NCBI RefSeq assembly: GCF_039595395.1
Contig: NZ_JBCNLP010000001.1
Coordinates: 1,860,001 to 1,924,000 of the forward strand
DNA: 64,000 bases
Source of the DNA: Novosphingobium sp.
GTDB taxonomy: Bacteria > Pseudomonadota > Alphaproteobacteria > Sphingomonadales > Sphingomonadaceae
Reading direction: 5' to 3'
Under the pieces are notes generated by a model that was not told the DNA's origin, made no database searches, and saw only the letters and a program-made list of their open reading frames with translations. A program made the position numbers and the translations under genes. Below are positions 60,700 through 64,000 of the stretch, piece by piece. Positions within the stretch are counted from its first letter, which is position 1; every line of letters begins with the position of its first letter.

Positions 60700-61449
60700 A
60701 TGCTTGCCATGTCCCCATCCGCCCCAACCGCCACGCTCTATCGCATGGTGATGCCCGGCCACACCTGCCCCTTCGGCCTGAAGGCGCGCCATCTGCTGCG
60801 CAGCCGAGGCTATGTGGTGGAGGACAAATGGCTGACCACGCGCGAAGCAACCGACGCCTTCAAGGCCGCGCATGATGTGAAGACCACGCCTCAGATCTTC
60901 ATCGACGACCAGCGCATCGGCGGGCATGACGATCTGCGCCGCCATCTGGGCCTTGCGGTGGCCGATCCCAAGGCGACCAGCTATCGCCCCGTCGCGGCGC
61001 TGTTTGCGATCACCGCGCTGATGGCGCTAAGCACCAGTCAGGCGGTGGCGGGCACGCCTTTCACAATGCAGGCGGCACAATGGTTTATCGGCTTTTCGAT
61101 GTGCGTTCTGGCGCTGCTGAAACTGCAGGATATCGAGCGTTTTTCGACGATGTTCCTCAATTACGATCTGCTGGCGAAGCAATGGGTGCCCTATGGCCGC
61201 ATCTACCCCTTTGCCGAAGCGCTGGCAGGCGTGCTGATGGTGGGCGGGGTGCTGACATGGCTTTCGGTGCCGATCGCCCTGTTCATCGGCGGGATCGGCG
61301 CGGTGTCGGTGTTCAAGGCGGTCTATATCGACAAGCGGGAGCTCAAATGCGCCTGTGTCGGCGGATCGAGCACCGTGCCGCTGGGCTTTCTCTCGCTGAC
61401 CGAAAATGTGATGATGGTGGCGATGGCGCTGTGGATGGTGCTGCGCTGA
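60700..61449 (+). CDS. Glutaredoxin-MauE membrane fusion protein
   Basis: The 249-residue protein joins a glutaredoxin-like N-terminus (about 10-85) to a membrane domain. The active-site region MPGHTCPFGLKAR has one cysteine in a CPFG motif (Cys23). KTTPQIFIDDQRIGGHDDL is typical glutaredoxin. The C-terminal part (from about 95) has four or five hydrophobic segments and a KCACVGGSS site with two cysteines, like MauE/DoxX redox-associated proteins. ATG 60700 is next to AGGA (three bases); ATG 60709 has a wider spacing. It could shuttle disulfides across the membrane. The MerR promoter drives it. Confidence 0.8.
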   Translation: MLAMSPSAPTATLYRMVMPGHTCPFGLKARHLLRSRGYVVEDKWLTTREATDAFKAAHDVKTTPQIFIDDQRIGGHDDLRRHLGLAVADPKATSYRPVAALFAITALMALSTSQAVAGTPFTMQAAQWFIGFSMCVLALLKLQDIERFSTMFLNYDLLAKQWVPYGRIYPFAEALAGVLMVGGVLTWLSVPIALFIGGIGAVSVFKAVYIDKRELKCACVGGSSTVPLGFLSLTENVMMVAMALWMVLR

Positions 61450-61463
61450 GGGAGGCCGATCTC

Positions 61464-61847
61464 ATGCCTGATGCCACGATCGCTTTTGAACGCACGATCC
61501 CCATCCTGCGTATCTTCGACGTGGCCAAGGCACGGGAGTTCTACCTCGATTTCCTGGGCTTCACCGTGACGATGGAGCATCGTTTCGAACCCGACCTGCC
61601 GCTTTACATGGCGGTGGAGCGGGCGGGGCTGGACCTGCATCTTTCCGAGCATCACGGCGATGCCTGTCCGGGATCGACGGTCTTTGTCTGGATGCGTGGG
61701 CTGCATGACTATCATGCCGAGCTGACCGCGAAACGCTATGGCTATGGCCGCCCCGGCGTCGAGGCCCTGCCGTGGGGCGACCAGATCGAGGTGCATGACC
61801 CCTTCGGCAACCGTATCCGTTTCTGCGAGAAGACCTCAGGCCGGTGA
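61464..61847 (+). CDS. Glyoxalase superfamily (VOC) protein
   Basis: The 127-residue protein is a VOC-fold metallo-domain: FERTIPILRIFDVAKAREFYLD, then LGFTVTMEHRF, and HDPFGNRIRFCE at the end. This resembles the small Glyoxalase_7/bleomycin-resistance-like branch. Typical metal ligands are His in the HLSEHHGDACPG segment and Glu in FCE. GGGAGG is 9 bases upstream. It follows the glutaredoxin-MauE gene by 14 bp, so the two probably share a transcript. The C-terminal codons overlap the end of the AAG gene by 12 bases, on the opposite strand. Confidence 0.85.
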   Translation: MPDATIAFERTIPILRIFDVAKAREFYLDFLGFTVTMEHRFEPDLPLYMAVERAGLDLHLSEHHGDACPGSTVFVWMRGLHDYHAELTAKRYGYGRPGVEALPWGDQIEVHDPFGNRIRFCEKTSGR

Positions 61848-62396
61848 AGGCTTGCTCAGCCATGGCGAGCCTTTGAGGCAGAAGCGCCATGGCGTGTCCA
61901 CCGCCTTGCTGATGCCGATGCGCGGGCCTTCGACCACCTCCACCGGTTCGCCGGGGATCAGGTGAAACGGCGGCTGGCTGAGCGGCTGGCCGTAGAGCCC
62001 ATGATCCACCCCCAGCGCCTGCGTCAGCTTGCCGGGGCCCGAGCAGAGGCCGCGCTTGTCCGCGATGCCGCGCCGCGCGATCATGGCCTCGATGCCGAAC
62101 ATGGGTTCCAGCGCGCGGATCAGCACGCCGCGCCCCTTGCCGCAGCCCATGTTGAGGCACCAGTGAAGCCCGTGACTGCGATAGATATAGGTGTGGCCCG
62201 GCGGCCCGAACAGGCTGGCGGTGCGCGGCGTGGGGCCGCGAAAGGCGTGGCTGGCCGGGTCGAGCGGGTCATAGGCCTCGGTCTCGACGATCGGTCCGCC
62301 CACGCCATCGACCAGCAGCGTGACCCCGATCAGGTCACGCCCGACAGACACGGAATCGCGGTCGAAGAAGTTGGGAGGAAGCTCAGCCATCGCCAT
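61836..62396 (-). CDS. 3-methyladenine DNA glycosylase (AAG/MPG family)
   Basis: The 186-residue enzyme excises alkylated purines in base-excision repair. It shows the AAG features: LPPNFFDRDSVSVGRDLIG, the catalytic Glu in ETEAYDP, DPASHAFRGPTPRTASLFG and the active-site GPGHTYIYRSHGLHW. The C-terminal segments SGPGKLTQALG and GPRIGISKAVDTPWRF are also family signatures. It ends within the glyoxalase reading frame (12-base convergent overlap). Two alternative ATG codons (62396 and 62390) differ by two residues. It is a monofunctional enzyme without AP-lyase. Confidence 0.93.
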   Translation of the reverse strand: MAMAELPPNFFDRDSVSVGRDLIGVTLLVDGVGGPIVETEAYDPLDPASHAFRGPTPRTASLFGPPGHTYIYRSHGLHWCLNMGCGKGRGVLIRALEPMFGIEAMIARRGIADKRGLCSGPGKLTQALGVDHGLYGQPLSQPPFHLIPGEPVEVVEGPRIGISKAVDTPWRFCLKGSPWLSKPSPA

Positions 62397-62442
62397 GGAA
62401 AGGCCGCGCGCATCGCGCCGGTTCCATGCGGGAAAGCTTGGC

Positions 62443-62488
62443 AGCGTTTTCCGAGCCGCCGGCTGATGCCACCCGGCCTGGAAACGCT
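62443..62488 (-). repeat. Dispersed palindromic repeat, AGCGTTTTC family, copy 2
   Basis: Read on the minus strand, AGCGTTTCCAGGCCGGGTGG, then CATCAGCCGGCGGCTCGG, then AAAACGCT matches copy 1 at 45691-45735. It lies immediately after the stop codon of the second MerR gene and may serve as its terminator-like structure. Confidence 0.55.
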
Positions 62489-62926
62489 TTATTGCCCATC
62501 GTAGGCGTTGCTCTCGGCCTCGATGGCGCGCAGTTCGACCAGCGTCTTGTCGATGGCCTCGCGCTGATGCTCCAACTGGGCGATGCGCTTGCGGACCTGG
62601 CCCAGCAGCATCTGGTTCTGTTCGACATGCTGGGGGTCGGCATCATAGAGATCGAGGAAATCCTTGATCTCCTTGATCGAAAAGCCCAGCCTTTTGCCGC
62701 GCAGGATCAGCTGCATGCGCGCCACATCCCGCTTGGCATAGATACGGGTGTTGCCGACGCGCTGCGGTTCGATCAGCCCCTTGTCCTCATAGAAACGCAA
62801 GGTGCGGTGGGTTACGCCCAGATGTGTCGCCACATCCTGAATGCCGCGCAAGGACGGCGCCTGTTTGGCGTCAGCGGTGCTGCGGGGGGGCGGCGAAGCG
62901 CCTGATTGTTGGGCAATCTCGTCCAT
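62489..62926 (-). CDS. MerR family transcriptional regulator (fatty-acid type)
   Basis: The 145-residue regulator has a Pro/Ala/Gln-rich leader followed by a winged HTH (about 28-95: DVATHLGVTHRTLRFYEDKGLI, RRLGFSIKEIKDFLDLY) and a long dimer helix. There is no metal-binding cysteine loop, unlike the MerR at 60198. MerR proteins without cysteines next to acyl-CoA genes often control fatty-acid or branched-chain degradation (LiuR/PsrA-like behaviour is inferred). It precedes the acyl-CoA ligase on the same strand. GGAAGGGA precedes ATG 62926. Confidence 0.85.
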   Translation of the reverse strand: MDEIAQQSGASPPPRSTADAKQAPSLRGIQDVATHLGVTHRTLRFYEDKGLIEPQRVGNTRIYAKRDVARMQLILRGKRLGFSIKEIKDFLDLYDADPQHVEQNQMLLGQVRKRIAQLEHQREAIDKTLVELRAIEAESNAYDGQ

Positions 62927-62988
62927 GGCGTCCCTTCCATGCCTGATCGATGCCGTAATGATGGTTAACCTAAGCGTCAATGAGCAGT

Positions 62989-64000
62989 TTAGCCGGGTTT
63001 TTCCCGCTTCAGACGCTCTTCCTCCACAAGTTCCTTCTTCGATAATTTGCCGACCATTGTCTTGGGCAGGCTTTCGCGCACTTCCACCTCGCGCGGCAGC
63101 TCGATACGGTTGAGCCAGCCTTCGAGAAAGGCGCGGATTTCGGGCGGCGTGGCCTCATGCCCCTCGCGCAGTTTCACGAAAAGCTTGGGTGCCTGGCCGC
63201 GATAGGGATCGGGCACGCCGATGGCGATGGCCTCCTCGATGGCGGGGTGCTGATAGGCCGCCTCCTCGATCACGCGGGGATAGACGTTGTAGCCGCCGCA
63301 CAGGATCATGTCCTTCATGCGGTCGATCAGGAAGATATAGCCGTCCTCGTCGATATAGCCGATGTCGCCGGTGCGCAGCGCGCCATCGACGAAGACATTG
63401 GCCGTCTCCTCCGGCTTGTTCCAGTAACCGGCCATCACCTGAGGGCCGCGCACGCAGATCTCGCCCTTTTCGCCCACCGGCAGCACGCGGGTGGGATCGT
63501 CCATATCGCGGATCTCGATCAGCGTGCCGGGGAACCGCCGCCCGCAACTGTTCTCCTTGATGACCCCGTCCACCATATTGCAGGCGACGATCGGCGAGGC
63601 CTCGGTCAGCCCATAGCCTTCGCAGACCCGCGCGCCCATCAGCTCCTCGAAGGTCTGGCGCACATCCAGAGGCAGCGGCGCGCCCCCTGAAATGCAGGCG
63701 CGCAGACCCGAGAAATCGGGCCGTTGCTCTTCCGGCAGGGCGTTCAGGGCGATAAACAGCGTGGGCACGCCGAAGAACAGCGATGGCGGCTTGCGCTTGA
63801 TGGTTTCCAGGAACTGGCCCATCTCGAAACGCGGCAGCAGCACCAGCTCGGCGGCGATCTCTACCGAGAAGTTAAGCACCGCCGTTAAGGCAAAGACATG
63901 GAACATCGGCAGCACCGCCAGCGTGCGCTGCGGGCCCTTCAGCCCCTGGCCGATATGCGCCCGCTGCTGCAGGGCATTGGCGGTCAGGTTGCCATGGGTC
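62989..64000 (-). CDS. fadD: Long-chain acyl-CoA synthetase, N-terminal part cut by the window edge
   Basis: The enzyme activates fatty acids with ATP and CoA. About 337 C-terminal residues are visible. The P-loop end THGNLTAN is the first recognisable motif at the window edge. The remaining motifs are EGYGLTEASPIVAC, GEICVRGPQVMAGYWNKPEET, TGDIGYIDEDGYIFLIDRMKDMI and the C-terminal lysine region PKTMVGKLSKKELVEEE. Acyl-adenylate chemistry therefore is intact. It is a neighbour of a MerR regulator on the same strand, 62 bp downstream. The start lies beyond the window. Confidence 0.92.
   Translation of the reverse strand, partial: THGNLTANALQQRAHIGQGLKGPQRTLAVLPMFHVFALTAVLNFSVEIAAELVLLPRFEMGQFLETIKRKPPSLFFGVPTLFIALNALPEEQRPDFSGLRACISGGAPLPLDVRQTFEELMGARVCEGYGLTEASPIVACNMVDGVIKENSCGRRFPGTLIEIRDMDDPTRVLPVGEKGEICVRGPQVMAGYWNKPEETANVFVDGALRTGDIGYIDEDGYIFLIDRMKDMILCGGYNVYPRVIEEAAYQHPAIEEAIAIGVPDPYRGQAPKLFVKLREGHEATPPEIRAFLEGWLNRIELPREVEVRESLPKTMVGKLSKKELVEEERLKREKPG

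Noticed and set aside
1..64000. Search by eye for CRISPR arrays, prophage genes, integrases and transposases
   Set aside because: No regular short direct repeats with spacers, and no capsid, integrase or transposase motifs were seen; the window is chromosomal and housekeeping-like in most parts.

Overview
The window looks like chromosomal DNA of a sphingomonad alphaproteobacterium, most likely Novosphingobium or a close relative. The evidence is high GC with strong third-position G/C bias, the zapA / 6S RNA / 5-formyl-THF cyclo-ligase order, the tkt-gap-pgk-class I aldolase-thiE cluster, exosortase-type PrsK/PrsR regulators, and many small families typical of Sphingomonadales. The genus is inferred from gene content and memory, not from a search. 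There is no prophage, insertion sequence, rRNA operon or CRISPR array.

Layout. 0-4.5 kb: the 5' part of dapF, a bestrophin channel, tRNA-Pro, thyA, a YdeI-like protein, an exported protein and two tandem tRNA-Asp genes. 4.5-6.2 kb (minus strand): a coiled-coil ORF, zapA, 6S RNA, 5-FCL and DUF2842. 6.4-16 kb (plus): lower glycolysis and pentose phosphate genes (tkt, gap, pgk, class I fba) with an acyltransferase, then a frameshifted thiE and an OPT transporter. 16-18.3 kb: efp, an inositol-phosphatase family gene and tRNA-Leu. 18.3-24.6 kb: a sulfotransferase, an AT-rich 460-bp spacer, and an exopolysaccharide-priming glycosyltransferase followed by the PrsK/PrsR two-component pair. 24.7-28.4 kb: panB, DUF475 and an amino-acid permease. 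28.4-31.3 kb: phoR-phoU-phoB with no pst transporter genes. 31.4-35.9 kb: a Fur-boxed iron-uptake cluster (TonB receptor, PiuC, FMN-dependent oxidase). 36-48.8 kb: Gre-like factor, ABC-F protein, DMT exporter with divergent Lrp regulator, host-attachment protein, hybrid histidine kinase, flavin reductase, pncB, aldo/keto reductase and HNH protein. 48.9-53.6 kb: exported proteins of unknown role, one LprI-like and one broken by a dinucleotide-repeat frameshift. 53.7-64 kb: OafA-SGNH acyltransferase, Tat-exported LamG protein, a dGTPase resembling anti-phage dGTPases divergent from a GAF-PAS-GGDEF cyclase, a MerR-controlled glutaredoxin-MauE / glyoxalase cluster, alkyladenine glycosylase, and MerR plus FadD.

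How the parts may work together. Two regulatory modules stand out. PrsK/PrsR sits with an EPS-priming transferase and a sulfotransferase, suggesting surface-polymer control. A MerR regulator lies beside a promoter whose operator has mer-type arms, driving a glutaredoxin-MauE membrane fusion. Dispersed palindromic elements occur in three families; two copies of the largest (about 95-100 bp) flank thiE-OPT in opposite orientation. Two genes carry frameshifts exactly in simple repeats (a run of seven C; four GA units), which may be phase-variable tracts, decayed genes or sequencing errors.
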